Assembly (NCBI GenBank): GCA_038501195.1
Contig: JBBPUQ010000012.1
Coordinates: forward strand, 156,761 to 220,760
Origin: Nemania diffusa
Taxonomy: Eukaryota > Ascomycota > Sordariomycetes > Xylariales > Xylariaceae
DNA length: 64,000 nt
Direction: 5' to 3'
Shown: positions 20,891-33,039 of the stretch, piece after piece
Layout of the letters: each line of letters starts with the position of its first letter
Position numbering within the stretch: position 1 is the stretch's first letter
The notes under the pieces: generated by a model
Told to the model about the DNA's origin: nothing
Seen by the model: only the letters and a program-made list of their open reading frames with translations
Database searches by the model: none
Program-made: the position numbers and the translations under genes

Positions 20891-21866
20891 TTAATTATTA
20901 TCTATAGATTTTATTAATTGAAGTTTATCTGAACTACTAAAAGAATTAGAATTTAAGAGTCTACCTCTATTCATACCTAATTTTAATTTAAGCATAGTTT
21001 CTTTACCCTCCTCAGTATAATGAGCATTTTGTTTTTTTAGTGCTATTATTTCTTTTCAATCTATATAATCTAATTGCTTACGAGTAAGCATAGGATATTT
21101 ATCCACAAAATTAATAATAAGATCAAACTGATTAAATACAGCTCTACTTACAACACGTGAATTTTTACATTCTTTTAAAGAAAGTATATCGTATTTTGGT
21201 TTAAGATAACCTATATTTAAATACTTTATAATAGCATTTAAAACCAAAACATCATGACTCTTTTGGGCTATTTCTAAAGTAGGGTTAACAGCAATATAAG
21301 TATTACCTCTACTTATAGCTTCTGCTATTCTACATTGAAAAGTACCTTCTCCGTCTATAAACGCTTGGATTCATTCAGGAGTTAGATTAGATTAAATTCT
21401 TTATTCTTTAAATAATTTCAACGTTCTTCATAAGATCTACTTTTATTCATATTACTTTTTATAGATAACACTCTATCTATATTATTAGAAGAATCATTTA
21501 ATAGTAAAACACTTCTTTTAAAATCTAAATAATCTAAATATTTTGAACCTTGTAAAGGATAGTTGTCAAAATGAGGGAAAATTACATTAATTAAATCTTC
21601 TTTATTACCTACTATGTACTTATAACCATTTGTATTATTATTATCTATATTTATATTACCTATTTTAAAATATTCTTTTAGGTAATTTAGAATCGCTAAA
21701 GATTCTTTATTTTGAGTTACTTTGAATGCAAATGAAATTTTTTTACTTTTAGTATTATAATTAATACTAAAATTACCTTCAGAGTCTGCAATACCTGAGA
21801 CTCATCAAGGTTTAAGTGTGATGTTATTGTTAAATAAATTTTGAGTAGCTTCTTTGTACTTTTTTT
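20891..21866 (-). pseudogene. LAGLIDADG endonuclease in a group II intron, frameshifted
   Basis: First motif WVSGIADSEGNFSINY about 21790-21830; second WIQAFIDGEGTFQCRIAEA about 21310-21370. The halves are in different frames because AATCTAATCTAACTCC near 21386-21396 contains a 5-bp direct duplication; one copy would join them. The C-terminal part ends KLGMNRGRLLNSN...SIDNN. No ATG precedes the first motif. The rest of both domains is well conserved, so the break is recent. Confidence 0.75.
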
Positions 21867-22065
21867 AATTCAAGTTAACTAAGCTTTAACTCATATTTTC
21901 AGCTCTATCATAGAGTTAGGGTGCTAGCCTTTCTATGACCCGACTAACATCACTTTAGTTTGCCTTGTAGGCCTACGGGTACTTACTCTTTACAAGAAAA
22001 AAGTTGTAACTTAGTTTTAAATTTTTATAATTATAAATCTTTACAACCTAAAATCTAGAATCGGC

Positions 22066-22136
22066 GCCCCTGCATGCGAAGCAGCAGGGCGACGATTCGT
22101 CACACCCTGCGCGAGCAGGGTGCGCCGAATCTTTAA
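22066..22136. repeat. GC-rich cruciform element
   Basis: Nested inverted repeats: outer AGAATCGGCGC / GCGCCGAATCT arms enclose two inner GC hairpins (CCCTGC..GCAGGG and CACCCTGCG..GCAGGGTG). It lies within an rnl intron. Confidence 0.75.
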
Positions 22137-22805
22137 GAGAGAAAGGACTAACCAAACCTTAACTAACCAAACCCTAATACCTAATTAGAAATACTACCTA
22201 AAATTTAACTCGTTTAAATTCTTATTATAACATAATATTAATAAAAATGGTTTTTATACTATTAATAAACACCAGTTCTAAGTCAGCATTCTTTCGAATT
22301 AGTTATATACTTATTCTTATCATTACAATAAGACATTCGCTTTTTAGAACCTCCTTTACCCACTGATGTATATACAATCTCACGATAGTACTTCCTTATA
22401 AAGGCCATCATTGGGCTTACCTAGTTTATAATATAACACTAATTTATTATTACCTTAGGATTCCACTATACGTATGTTGATAAAAGACCCATTAATAAAC
22501 AAACGAAAACTTGTTTATACAATCAACTTTTAATAGATACTAAAATTAATTATCATACTTTTTTCAATATATTATATCTATTAAACCTCTTACGCTTCAG
22601 TCATGGATTCAACTTAATTATCCGTAGTAATATTAGCTCACCTACCTAGAGATTTAGTTTTATATTATAAATTAAAAAACTACACTCGTTAGCCAGGCTG
22701 GTTAAACCAATTAGGCGGGCTTTACACAATAAAATTACTTTCATTGCATACCGCTTGAGCTCAAATGATGGGTTATCTGGTGGAATCTCACCACATTGTT
22801 ATATT

Positions 22806-25100
22806 ATACTTGCTAGTCGCACTCTCGTCTATCTAGAGGTAAGCAGTATCTGCCAATTCTGATTAACTAGAGGTTATCCTACCACTGTGTCATGGCTATT
22901 CATACCCTTTTTGTGCGTGCGTACGAACTATGCCCCGATGCTAACACTTAAAAAAAGGGGTTATAGAAGATCCTTCCCTCTTACGAATTTAATTTCGTTA
23001 CAAAATCCGACTGTACATTTGGACAGACATTTCAGCCTAACCCTGGTGAACCAGTCTGTAGCGACATTTACAACTGCCGACGGTCTATGGTTAGGATACC
23101 GTTGACCGTTTTCACCTAATTTTTCTGTAAATTATAGAACTGTACGGTTGTAACCTTCCCTCAGTTCCATTTTACTTTTTATCGGCTGTATCATAAAACA
23201 CAGCTATTCTTTTTACAATATTTCCTTTAATCTCCGCGGATCCATCCTCGGACTTATCTAGTAGTTTACTTAAAGTTTTAATATTTACATCTACAATATC
23301 TGCAGCTTCAAATAAAGTTACCTTTAAAACTACTTCATTGTTTGACTTAATTACTTCATAAATACTACTCGAATGTTGTTGATGGATTAATTTTCCCTGT
23401 AACTAAATCTCTTTGTCTACCATCACTAAGATGAGCTACACAAGGAGACGCATTAGCTAAGGTATCTCTTTCTAAGCTACTTAATAACTCTACCTTTTCA
23501 GAGTTAGTAGACAGTCTATAATTATTCATAGTTAAAGATAATTTTAAAATTAAGGTTTTAATATCATCGATCTTATGAGCACCTGTATAAAGTACTTTAC
23601 ATATCAATTTAAAATCCTTAAAGTCTTTACCTTTTTTAGTAATAAATTGCATATCATCTAAATACGGGACTAAATAGTTATTTAGAACATGTATATTTTT
23701 AATGTTAAGCAATACACTACCTTTACTATTTTTTCTGGCTTTTTGATGGTTTATCGAAATAGCTGACGAGGAATCTAATTTAGCCTTAGAATATTTATCA
23801 AATCCTGAGTTATTTACTAAAAATTCTTTTATTTTTTCCAAAACAGGTAATTGTTTTTCTGTTAATACTAAACTAAATGCAGATACAAGATCATTTCTTC
23901 ATAATTGGAATGATCCTTCACCTTCAATAAGTCCTAATAATCAACTTTTAGTTATAACAATTTTATGATCATTAGGCATATGAAAATTTAGACGCTTTGT
24001 GTTCATACCATCTTTTAACTCTAGCACTTTATTTTTTAATTCCTCAGTTAAAAATCCTTCTCTATCGTTATAGATATTAAAAGCCTTTTTAAAGTCAAGG
24101 TAATCTAAATATTTACTAGTGTTAAGATTGTATGAGTCAAAAAGAGATATCAATTTACTTATATCTTCTCTTTTAGTAACAATAAATTTACATTCGTCTT
24201 TATAGATTCTAACAATTCCAATATTTAATTTAGATTGAATATATTCTAAAGCTTCCACATCATCTATATGTAGACCAATACCGAACACAAAAGTAAATCT
24301 ATTAACATTTCCATTAATATCTTGCTTAGGAACTATACTAAAATTGGACTCTGCATCAGAAAATCCTACAAACCATAAATGAAAATCCGACATATTCTGG
24401 GTAAGGTCAATTAAATTGTTTTTATTTTTTATCTTCATCATCATTATTTTATATTTATAAATAGGCGCTACTTCTTACGAGCTAGTACCACTCGGCCGGG
24501 TTTTAGGTCGGGTTCGACAACCTTAGGTTAGCCATCCTTAGTTAAAGATTGACTAATCCGGCTTAACTATAAACCTCTTTTACCTAACAGATTTAAACTA
24601 AGATCCTTCTATACTTGCACACTTAGGTTAACTTCCTTTCCTCCTTGCGGGCCAGGATTTTACTACCAGTTGAGGCCTCGCTATCTTACTAGTGATAACT
24701 TATAGAATCTATTAATAATGGTAGTCTATTACTCTCTACGGCGAAGTATAAATGCAGATTCCGTAACGCCCTCTGCAAATATCTATTTTTCCATTAATTT
24801 TCGAAGTTTAATATATCAGCTTCGGACTTCTTGTCTATTTCTTTTGTCCAAGGACGCAGACTTATAAAAAAAAATAGAATTTTTTTTATTAGTACGTTCA
24901 CTCTTTCATAGGAGTGGACTGCTATAGTATAACTTCCAAGCTTTACGCTACAACTCTCCTTTAATGTAAATCTGTTAAAATAAAAGTGTTACTATAATTA
25001 GCTTCACTTTTATACTAGTGAATACTAGTTTTTAATTTTATAAGCATCCCTCTTTAGATTTACGCTATGTTGGGACGCTTAGTTTTAATAATTAAGCCTC
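22806..25100 (-). mobile_element. rnl group I intron with LAGLIDADG ORF (approximate)
   Basis: Contains a group I core at 22990-23120 (GACCGTCGGCAG, CGCTACAGACTGG) and the ORF at 23175-24444. It directly precedes the group II intron, and no clear exon is seen between them, so the two may be nested or separated by a very short exon. Confidence 0.5.
23175..24444 (-). pseudogene. LAGLIDADG endonuclease, core intact, tail frameshifted
   Basis: From the ATG at 24444 an open frame (TGA as Trp) covers both motifs, WFVGFSDAESNFSIVP and WLLGLIEGEGSFQLW, and the second domain up to a TAG at 23365-23367. The usual NUMOD1-like tail (VIKSNNEVVLKV..FEAADIVDVNIKTLSKLLD) follows at 23365-23175 in another frame. 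The first motif has SDAES rather than the usual GDGEG-like core. The catalytic core may still be made as a tailless protein. Confidence 0.75.
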
Positions 25101-25471
25101 ATAAAAGTTTTATGAAGTCTGGTTTATGGAGATTATAAAAAGATCCATATAAAAGTAAGTTTACAGAGTAAGATTTTCACTTACGCAGCGAGATTATAAA
25201 TTTATAATCACACATAAACACTGCTATGCCAATTTCACTGAGTCAATCATAGAGACAGCTGTTGTATCGTTACATCATTCATGCAAAGACTGCATTTAAC
25301 AGTCAAGGTATTCCGCTACCTTAGGCTTTATTACAAGGTGGTTAATCTTATAATAAAGGACCATATCATCAATCTATAACTTAAGGCTCTTACTTTAAGT
25401 AAATTATCCTTATTTGAATTAAATTCAAATAGGCGAAAGAATAATTTCTATTTGCTCTACTTTATTTTCTC

Positions 25472-25566
25472 CAGTGGGGGTGCTGCTGCGGCAGCAAAGC
25501 TGCCGCGGGTCCCTCAGGTTCCAGCCGCCTGCAAAATTAATTAATATATTAATTAATTTTGCGGAA
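25472..25566. repeat. Dispersed palindromic element, copy 2
   Basis: GTGCTGCTGCGGCAGC hairpin, GGTTCCAGCCGCC, then AAATTAATTAATATATTAAT and its complement. Matches the elements at 39155 and 42780. Confidence 0.75.
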
Positions 25567-25757
25567 CTAACATAAAAAGATATGAAAAAGTATCAAAGAA
25601 GATTGCCCTGTTATATTTTGTATTTAACAGAATTAACAAATAGATAGATCGTTTAGCGTATGGCCTCTGAAGATTATGAATAAGTTTAAATAAACCATAA
25701 AGGTTTATTATCATTTTATGTTTAAGTGGTTAAATTATGAGAAGTACGAAAAGTTTA

Positions 25758-26306
25758 TTAGGTTGAAGAATTTATAATATTTAAAGTTTCTTCTAATGTT
25801 CTTTTTCTTTGTTTACCTTTTCCTTCCGGATTAATTAAATAAACCAATTTTACTAATTCTATCAGTCTTTCTTTAGATAAAACTGTATTATGATTTCGAT
25901 ATAATTGATTTAAAATCTGACAAAAATTATTAAAAACCTCTGATTTATATTTACTAGAGAAAACAACAACGTATTTTTTAAAAAAAGGTATAACCAAATC
26001 TATTATATTTTGAGTACCTTTTATTGAGTACACTCATACTTTATCTGAACCAGATTTTTTTAATACGTTACCTTTATTATTAAAAATTAGTCTAAAACTA
26101 TGAAGTATATCTATACCGTTTTCATGTTGAACAACATTAAACTCTGGTTTTAATGAAATACCATTTTTAAGTCTGGTATCTTTCACTATAGAAATAACTA
26201 AAGCCCCTTCTCCTTCTATAAAACCACCTAATCAAAATTTGTAGTTCTCATCCTGAACTAACTTATTTATTCTTTCCTGCTGATTGATATTAAAATTATC
26301 TTGCAT
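25758..26306 (-). CDS. LAGLIDADG homing endonuclease, single-motif type
   Basis: 182 residues from the ATG at 26306, with no frameshift (TGA as Trp at 26034-26036 and one more). One motif, WLGGFIEGEGALVISI, at about residues 25-40, with acidic residues in place; enzymes of this size act as homodimers (I-CreI type). It continues LKPEFNVVQHENGIDILHSF and a basic C terminus KGKQRKRTLEETLN. It is one of the few intact endonucleases in rnl. Confidence 0.85.
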
Positions 26307-27127
26307 GTTTATAATATTAAATTAAAAATAAAACTTACCTTAATGATTAAACTTAAATCACATCTTTGCAAACAATTGCACGACGAAAATCTATTAAAAA
26401 TTATAGACTTGATTACAGCACATAAAAATTATGTACTCGACATTTATACTTTATAAAAATGCCAAAAATACAACCCAAATATTTTCAGATTTGTATTTTT
26501 TACTACGTATGTATAATCTTTTATTTAAGGCAACTATCTCAAAACTAGATAAAAAACAAAAAGCTAAATATAAACCACGAGTAATTTACGCGGGCTACAA
26601 ATACATCTTTTTTAATTTTTTTATATATAAAAAAATGCCGCAAGGCGCAAGGTATATAAAACCTCAAAGAAAAATATTAGTAATTTAAATATCATTTTAA
26701 CCTTAAACCTAAACAAGTTTACAACCTGTTAGTAAATATGCAATAAATTAAAATATTGTTCCAGCAAATAGCTAAATTTTACGAGGGCCTACAAAGCCAA
26801 CCCTCAAGATAAGGCCGCCATTAACCGGGGGTTCCTACAGTACCGAACATTTTAAAGTTAGTTATTTTCGTTAGCCAGCCGGCACCGGGCAGAAATCACA
26901 CTCTATACTTAGACTTTAAGTCTTTATGCAAAGTGCTTTGTTTTAATTAAACAGTCGTACAACATTATTTTATGCTTCTTCGTCCTTACCCGAAAATTTC
27001 GGGACAACTGAGCCCTCCTTATCCCTAAGTTACGGTAGTTAGTTTGCCGAGTTCCTTTCGCTCCACAAATTTTATCCTTAGTATAATCAAGGACTAGGCT
27101 AATGTGGCTACCTAAATTTGGATAAAT

Positions 27128-28095
27128 TTAATAACGATTTGAGTTCATTCCTTGTTTTATTAAACGAATTTCTTCTAAACCATCTTTATTAAGATGAGCT
27201 TTAGCTTTCATTAGTTCAGCTACCTTCATAAAATCCTTGAAATCCTTTTTCTTTGCCCCTTCTAAAGGATGTGCTTGGAAAAAAGGTATAACATAATTTG
27301 TAATATCAGCAAGCCCTGTAATCAAAAAATCCATAACTTTTACGGTAGGAGATTGTTTGTAAACTTTACCTGCTGTGAATACATTTGTAAAGCTTTCTAA
27401 TAATGCAAGATTTTTTCTATCTTGTGTAATTTTAAATACTAATTTTACTCCTTCACCCAATACAGTATCTTTTTTTTTGTATATATTTACAAAGAACATT
27501 CCTTCACCCTCTATATAACCTACCACTCAGTTAGGGTTATATATTCTTATATTTGTTACTACAGGTCTTTTGACCGGTTCAGGCATTTTTGGTAACAAGG
27601 ATCTAACTGTTTCAGAAATAGTTCCAAAATTCATGGAAGCTTTAATATTAGCAATTTTAACTAATCCCTCCATAATTAAATGTTCTTTATTAACCATTAA
27701 CTCTACAACTTCTTTAAATAACTGAAGGTCTGCTCATTTGTCTGTAATTAAAGGATAAGCTTCAAGATGTTTTAAAATAATCTGTAAATCATTAAGAGAA
27801 GAAACTTCATAAACAACTGCACCGTCACTACGTTCGGTTACTCTACCTACACCAAAGAAATATTGGATTTTTTTTAGTAGAACTTCGTCTTTTCTATGAA
27901 GAGAAATTTGAAAAACTGCTCTTACACTTGCACCTAAGCTAAGAGTAAGATTTTTAACGATAGAAACATGGAAACATCCTTCTGCGTCAATAAATCCTGA
28001 TACGTAGTTAGGATTAAGATCCTTATTCTCTGCGCAAGCGTAAATTGAGTTGTTATTATTATTTAATGTAAATATATTTGAAGCTTTTAATTTTA
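27128..28095 (-). CDS. LAGLIDADG homing endonuclease, intact two-motif type
   Basis: Open frame of about 320 codons with TGA as Trp. Motif 1: YVSGFIDAEGCFHVSI about residues 30-45; motif 2: WVVGYIEGEGMFFVNI about 190-205; typical domain ends KEHLIMEGLVKIANIKASMN and AHLNKDGLEEIRLIKQGMN. No ATG lies before motif 1; the frame opens just after a TAA at about 28096, so initiation is non-ATG or linked to the upstream exon. It sits in an rnl intron whose 3' exon starts about 27120. Confidence 0.8.
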
Positions 28096-28099
28096 TAAT

Positions 28100-28990
28100 T
28101 TAAGTCACTAAAGTGGGAGTCACGATAAGGGGTAACTCCATTAGATTTTACATTGATACCTACTGTCCACCGGTGTGGTAACTCTATAGTCATACAATTT
28201 TAGCGCTAGCTCTTTGAATCTTTTCGGATCTAGTTTTTAAAAGATGGGATTTTCAGACCCTACTTACTAAAGATTATCGAATCATTTCAGATGAAAGTCG
28301 ATATACAAACTATAGGACCTCCTAATGCCAAGACGAATTTTCAGCGTGGTGGCCTACACCATCCACCATCCGCGAGTTACCAAATCCTCGTCATTTGGGC
28401 CCCGTCCAATACCAAATAATCCTCTAATATCATATCCTTTAAAGTTGAGTTAAACTTTGAGACTCCCATACTTTATCTTACGCAAGTATATATCAACTAG
28501 AGTTATAGATAGAAGGGGTGCTAGCCCTTAAACCTAAACCACCTGGCTTGACAGATTGCTAATCTAATAACCTTTGCTAGGATAAAGTGGTAGTGTATTT
28601 GCTAAAAACTGGAACTGCTAAAAAGAACTGTCGCTTCGCTCTAACAGAATAGGCGCACATATAATTATAAATTAATCTATCGTTATTAAATATTTATCCA
28701 AATACCAAGTTTCCTTGGGGGCTAGAGTACACCTTACAAAAGAATACAATAAAACAAATTTTACTTAATCTTCTGAAGAACCATCTACTCGTTGCTCTTT
28801 TACAGTATTTATTTCACATAATACTGACTTAGATCCGCGATAACCCATTCCTATTGCTAGAATCTACTGAGTTCTTACTATACACCAGTAATTAGTTGGT
28901 CCACTTTAATACTTTCGTATTAAGTTTAGTATCAGCAGCTTTAGGGTGTCCCCGGAGTTTGATTCTTTATCACAAAATAGGGAGCCTAAC
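28100..28990 (-). other. rnl intron segments and short exons, unresolved
   Basis: Contains group I 5'-type blocks also present in cox3 intron 3 (about 50490-50770): TTTGGTATT / ACCAAGTTTCCTTGG, CTACTCGTTGCTCTTTTAC and GACTTAGATCCGCGAT. An intron 5' side is likely near 28985. Exon pieces between could not be fixed by eye. Confidence 0.4.
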
Positions 28991-29779
28991 CCCTTAATTA
29001 TGATTGTTAGCTCATTTACGCCTTCGTATTCTACACTAGCTTACTTGTCACAGATTCTAGGTACGGTTATTTTCATCAATATTAAACTCATCTTTTTAGT
29101 TTATTGTAAAATATTAATATATTACTTATTTTTTCCAGCACACTTTTCACTTTATAAATGTTGTCCTTTAAGTAATAAGATTTTCTCATCGTTTCAACCT
29201 TTGGGATTGTAAACTTAGAGGCCGTTACTTTACTTAGCCATAAGCTTTAGGCGAGAGTTGGACTTGAGTCAGACTTCTTCCTCATTAAAGAAAGAAACCG
29301 GGTAATTTACAAATTACCACTTACAACTTCTTTTTTGTTACTCATGTCACCATTATCTCTTGAGTTTGCTGTTAGCGATACTATATCACTACACATTTAT
29401 TATAAAATAATAGAATGAAGCAGGTTTACTCAATGTTCTGCTACCCCTGTAAAAGACAATAATATATTTATTATCAATTATGGACAAGGTTTCGGTACAT
29501 TGTTTAGATCCGTTAAATTTTCGACGCCTTTAAAAATAAACAAGCGCTCTGTTACGAGGTCTTTGAATTATGGCTGCTTCTAAGCCCATCTCCTTGTCGA
29601 CTTGAATAAAGACTTTCTTAATTTCACTTAACAATAATTTCGGAACCTTAACTCTTGTTCTGGGCTGTTTCCCTTTTGACATACACAGAAATCCATGTTT
29701 ATGTACTAATTAAACAAGGATCTTCTCCCTAAACAGTTCAAAAAATGAACTATCCATTTAGACAACAGGTTATAATATA

Positions 29780-31240
29780 CATTATTAATGCTTTATATTC
29801 CTGGCTTCTTTTCTTTAATATCGAAGCTAAAGTAATTTTATATAAATTTAGTTGTACTTATTTAAGTGTATATACTGCCTACTTATATCTCTGAAACGCG
29901 ATAAAGTCCTTTAACAAGACTCCCTCTATTAATTGCGTTTCGTATAGCTTGTCTTTTTACATCTAAATACTGACCTGCTTCAGTTAAAGTTGAAAAACTT
30001 ATTACTTCATCAGTTTGAGTATTTAAAACTGAAACAGATACTCCTTCACGTGCCATAGTTTTAGCTCTTATATTAGCTAAAGCTTCAGATGAAAGAGGAT
30101 TATTTTTTTTATAATTGGTTGTAGCTAGAGATAATTTATCTTTAGTTTCTTGACTAACAACCTTACCTAAATGAGTTAAAGATAAAATATCTTTATGTTC
30201 CTGTGAAATCTTTTTTAGTTTAAACTTAGCAATATTTTCTGGGCTATGTTTAAAACCTAACAAAGAATAAGCACGTGTTAAAACATTATACTCAGGTATT
30301 AATAAATCCAAATAATACTGTTCCCTTACAAGTAGCTCATCTGCTTTGCAATACTCTAAAATTTCTAAATTGAAATTTTCGTATCCATATTTAGTAAAGT
30401 AAAGCAGCATGTATAGGTCTAGGATTCCTATTTAATTCACTTTTTTTGTAGTAATCTCCTACTCTTTTTGAGAGATTTAAGCCACTACCTACATAAGTAT
30501 TGTTATTTAATGTATTCACTCAACGATAAATACCGGATTCATTCTTATTTTCAGTAAGAATTATATTTTTATTCAACAATGCATTTTCATAACATTTAAT
30601 TGGAGTTACAGCTATATTATAACTAGAATAATTTTTTATTGCCTTGTGGGCACGAAATAGATTAATTTTTGTGACTTTTTATTAATGGATGTTTTAATGC
30701 CAGACAGTTTAGTGTTCATCTCATTCCAAACATGGGTCATGAATAAAAACAATATTCAAGCTCATCTCTCAGATTTATAGAATCTCTCCTAGGTCCGGCT
30801 TCTAGTGAAGCAAACTGTTAAACATCTACTTTTACAGTACCTTAACCTATTAACACTACTTATAAAGGGTGTCGTGTCAGCCTTTATAAGTCAGTCACCC
30901 TTCGAAAGATAGTCGCCTGTCGTATTAAGTCTTTTGTAAAAGCCGGCTTCTTATTTAAATTTATACATATCTGTAGAATAAAATTACTTTATTGCCATTG
31001 CATCCTTTCGGATGAGGCTTGACTATATCTTAAGCTTGCGCCAACCAACATTTAGTCGATGAACTGCACACCACTATTCCTTAGAATACTTGGTGCTTGG
31101 CTGCGGATTACCCATTACTAATCATTAATCAATCACGATTTTACCATACCTCGAGTCATTACCTGAGCCATAGGATACATATTACTATTCCTACTTGGTT
31201 GTGATTGCTTTAGGGTGTTCCCGCAATTTGATGGTTTATA
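29780..31240 (-). mobile_element. rnl group I intron in domain II with GIY-YIG ORF (approximate)
   Basis: Exon sequence ends about 31250 and resumes about 29760 (GGGAAACAGCCCAG). S-type motif TTAAGATATAGTC is at about 31020-31035. The 5' part (CAAATTGCGGGAACACCC) resembles that of cox3 intron 3. Confidence 0.55.
29883..30680 (-). pseudogene. GIY-YIG homing endonuclease, frameshifted
   Basis: The GIY-YIG domain is intact in one frame: SGIYRWVNTLNNNTYVGSG..LSKRVGDYY. The frame changes near 30408-30412, just after NRNPRPI, and continues TKYGYENFNLEILEYC..REQYYLDLLIPEYNVLTRAY, with NUMOD3-like SPENIAKFK.. and a C-terminal NUMOD1-like TLTEAGQYLDVKRQAIRNAI ending at 29883. One base separates the halves. 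The second half also has its own ATG at 30410 but lacks the catalytic Tyr/Arg part. Confidence 0.75.
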
Positions 31241-31689
31241 GCAGAAGGTTCACTTCTACAAAAAGGCTGTACATACAACCTTATCATTCTATGTCTGATA
31301 ATTCAAGATTCATCTTTGCCATTCCGAGTCTACATACTCACCGATAAAGTCTCTACGACCCCCCGATATATACAAAGTAAAATGTTGATTTTTTAACTAG
31401 TTTATTCAACTTATCAAAAAATTTGTAACATCTTGCCTGAGATTAAGTTCTGTACCTGCGAAGATGTTACTTAAATTGCCTACTATTATAGGTTTCGCAG
31501 AAAACCAGCTATCTAGGTCAGTTTTGTCTTTCACTATACTTACCATAGTTCTTCGGATATCTTTGCTACGATAACCCGTTCGGACTTTTATAATCCTGAC
31601 TATAGTAAGATCACCTAGCTTCGGGTCTAACTTTAGACACTATTTCATTTTTGATCATCGGTTTAACTACGCAAATTGCTCGCATCTAA

Positions 31690-32515
31690 TGTTAACTTGG
31701 TGACCCATACCGGGTAGGTCCGGCTCTCGCGAGCCTTTCCCCCCTCGGAACCGTACGTGCGCGCTTTCCACGCATACGGCTCGAGCCTCCTGTCAGTATT
31801 TCTACTTTGCTATCCCTCGTGTTGGAGATTCGTCGTTTCAATATACTGGGATTCGTGAGAATCACCTTCTGAATATTATTGCTCTTCAACAAGTTATTCG
31901 CGATGCAAGCATCGTACTGCTGTGTTTCCTTATCTGCCGGTGAGACAGATTTGAACCCGGGCTGAATAATTTTGTCTTGTTTCACTTTAATAATCAAGTC
32001 AGGACACTGATGATCAAGTCTGCTGTCTTTCGACATAAATCATATGATTCTATCCCTATCATTACAATAAGGCGTTCGCTTTTTGACCTCTCTCATACCC
32101 ACTAGTCGTTACCATCATTTAAGGAGGATCACTAGTCCTTTTTCCTGTATATCAGACCTCTCAATGTTAGTGAAATTTGGCATATGCAAATTATTTCATT
32201 GAGAAACTGTTGGGCTTACCATGTTCCGCTATTAACACAATTTATATTAGTCCTTAGGTAGATACTATACTCCGTGGATTTTATTTAGGCTCTGACTTCC
32301 CTGCATAGACGTTTCATCCTTATCCAATATCACTCTCGTGATCACCTTTTACGAAACCTCAACCATATCTTCACTTACGTTTACCATAGACTACATTTAC
32401 TCTAAGCTTGCGCCATTTTCTCCAGAGCTTCAGACCTCCAAATTGCTTTGGACGCATGTCTGGATAGAGTCAGGATAGAGCAATCCTGGGAGTATCTCAC
32501 TCCATTGTTAATAGC
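31690..32515 (-). mobile_element. rnl group II intron without ORF, domain I/II of the rRNA
   Basis: Domain V at about 31742-31785: GAGCCGTATGCGTGGAAAG then CGCGCACGTACGGTTCCGAG. Exons flank it: GCGTACCTTTTGCATATTG (about 32540) and the domain II block from 31690. At about 830 nt it is a minimal group II intron. A 114-codon reading frame across it has no relatives and is not taken as a gene. Confidence 0.7.
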
Positions 32516-33039
32516 GACTTCATTGTCGCAATATGCAAAAGGTACGCTCTTGCCTTAGCTCGAGCTGCTTATAAAACTACTAATTCAACCCATTCCCTCA
32601 CGGTACTAGTTCACTGTCGCTTATGTATTATATTTAGCCTTAGAGGAAGGTTCCCCTTAAAATTTAAACAGATTTGTATCCATTTTACTTATTTATATAC
32701 TCAGTGGTATATAGGCTACTCTACTTTCATTCACACTAATTGTAGAATCTCGTTTGATTTATTTTCCTGAAGCTACTAAGATATTTCAATTCGCCTTCGT
32801 TTATTATTTAATTTATCTAAGAGTCAATATGTAAAATACATAATTTCCTTACGATAATGTAAGAGGCTCCTCACCATTTTCTCTTTAATACATATCCAGG
32901 GATCCCTAATAGTCTCTTTGTATACTTATTTATATTATATATATAAACATTTTTCTATATCTAGTACACTATATCACTATAAATTTTTTATTAGAAATTA
33001 GTATCAATATTTATAATATTAAATCTGTATCAGATCAGA

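Larger units (their letters stand above)
20766..22805 (-). mobile_element. rnl group II intron (about mL2059) with a LAGLIDADG ORF
   Basis: Domain V is unmistakable at about 20817-20852: GAGCCGTATGCGATGAAAG then TCGCACGTACGGTTC. The exon resumes CAACAGACCCTATGCAGC (E. coli about 2060). The 5' end, about 22805, is inferred from similarity to the 5' side of the group II intron at 32515 (both AACAATG.rGTGAGAT). Its ORF is not an RT but a decayed LAGLIDADG endonuclease. Confidence 0.7.
25360..26780 (-). mobile_element. rnl group I intron at about mL1917-1931
   Basis: Interrupts the sequence between GGCGGCC (about 26810) and TAAGGTAGCGG (about 25325), which are 16 nt apart in E. coli. An S-type motif GATATGGTCC lies about 25355. 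Ends are approximate. Confidence 0.6.
13755..32950 (-). rRNA. rnl: Large subunit ribosomal RNA, interrupted by at least eight introns
   Basis: Both ends are approximate. Landmarks on the minus strand, in order: GTACCGTGAGGGAA (domain I, about 32610); GACCCGAAGCTAGGTGATC and TAGATAGCTGGTTTTCTGCG (domain II, about 31515-31625); GGGAAACAGCCCAGAACAAG and GGGCTTAGAAGCAGCC (about 29590-29690); CTCGGCAAACTAACTACCG (domain IV, about 27050); CCGGTTAATGGCGGCC (about 26820); AAGGTAGCGGAATACCTTGA (about 25310); GACCCTATGCAGCTTTACTG (about 20760); TGGCACCTCGATGTCGGC (about 15310); CGTCGTGAGACAGT (about 14050); the sarcin-ricin loop GTACGCAAGG (about 13985); and the 3' end GTGCTGAAAGCATATAGGCACG. The gene order and rps3 inside the mL2450 intron identify an ascomycete rnl. 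Confidence 0.9.

Noticed and set aside
22887..23105. 72-codon plus-strand reading frame
   Set aside because: Antisense to a conserved group I intron core; the sequence is explained by RNA pairing.
26431..26688. 85-codon plus-strand reading frame in an rnl intron
   Set aside because: Antisense within an intron, AT-driven composition, no repeat or relative elsewhere in the window.
28890..28930. Sequence resembling the sarcin-ricin loop (TACGAAAGTA)
   Set aside because: The true loop, in the correct place near the 3' end of rnl, is at about 13985; this one is within intron-rich mid-rnl sequence.
31692..32036. 114-codon minus-strand reading frame
   Set aside because: It covers group II intron domain V and flanking rnl exon, and its residues reflect RNA structure sequence rather than a protein family.
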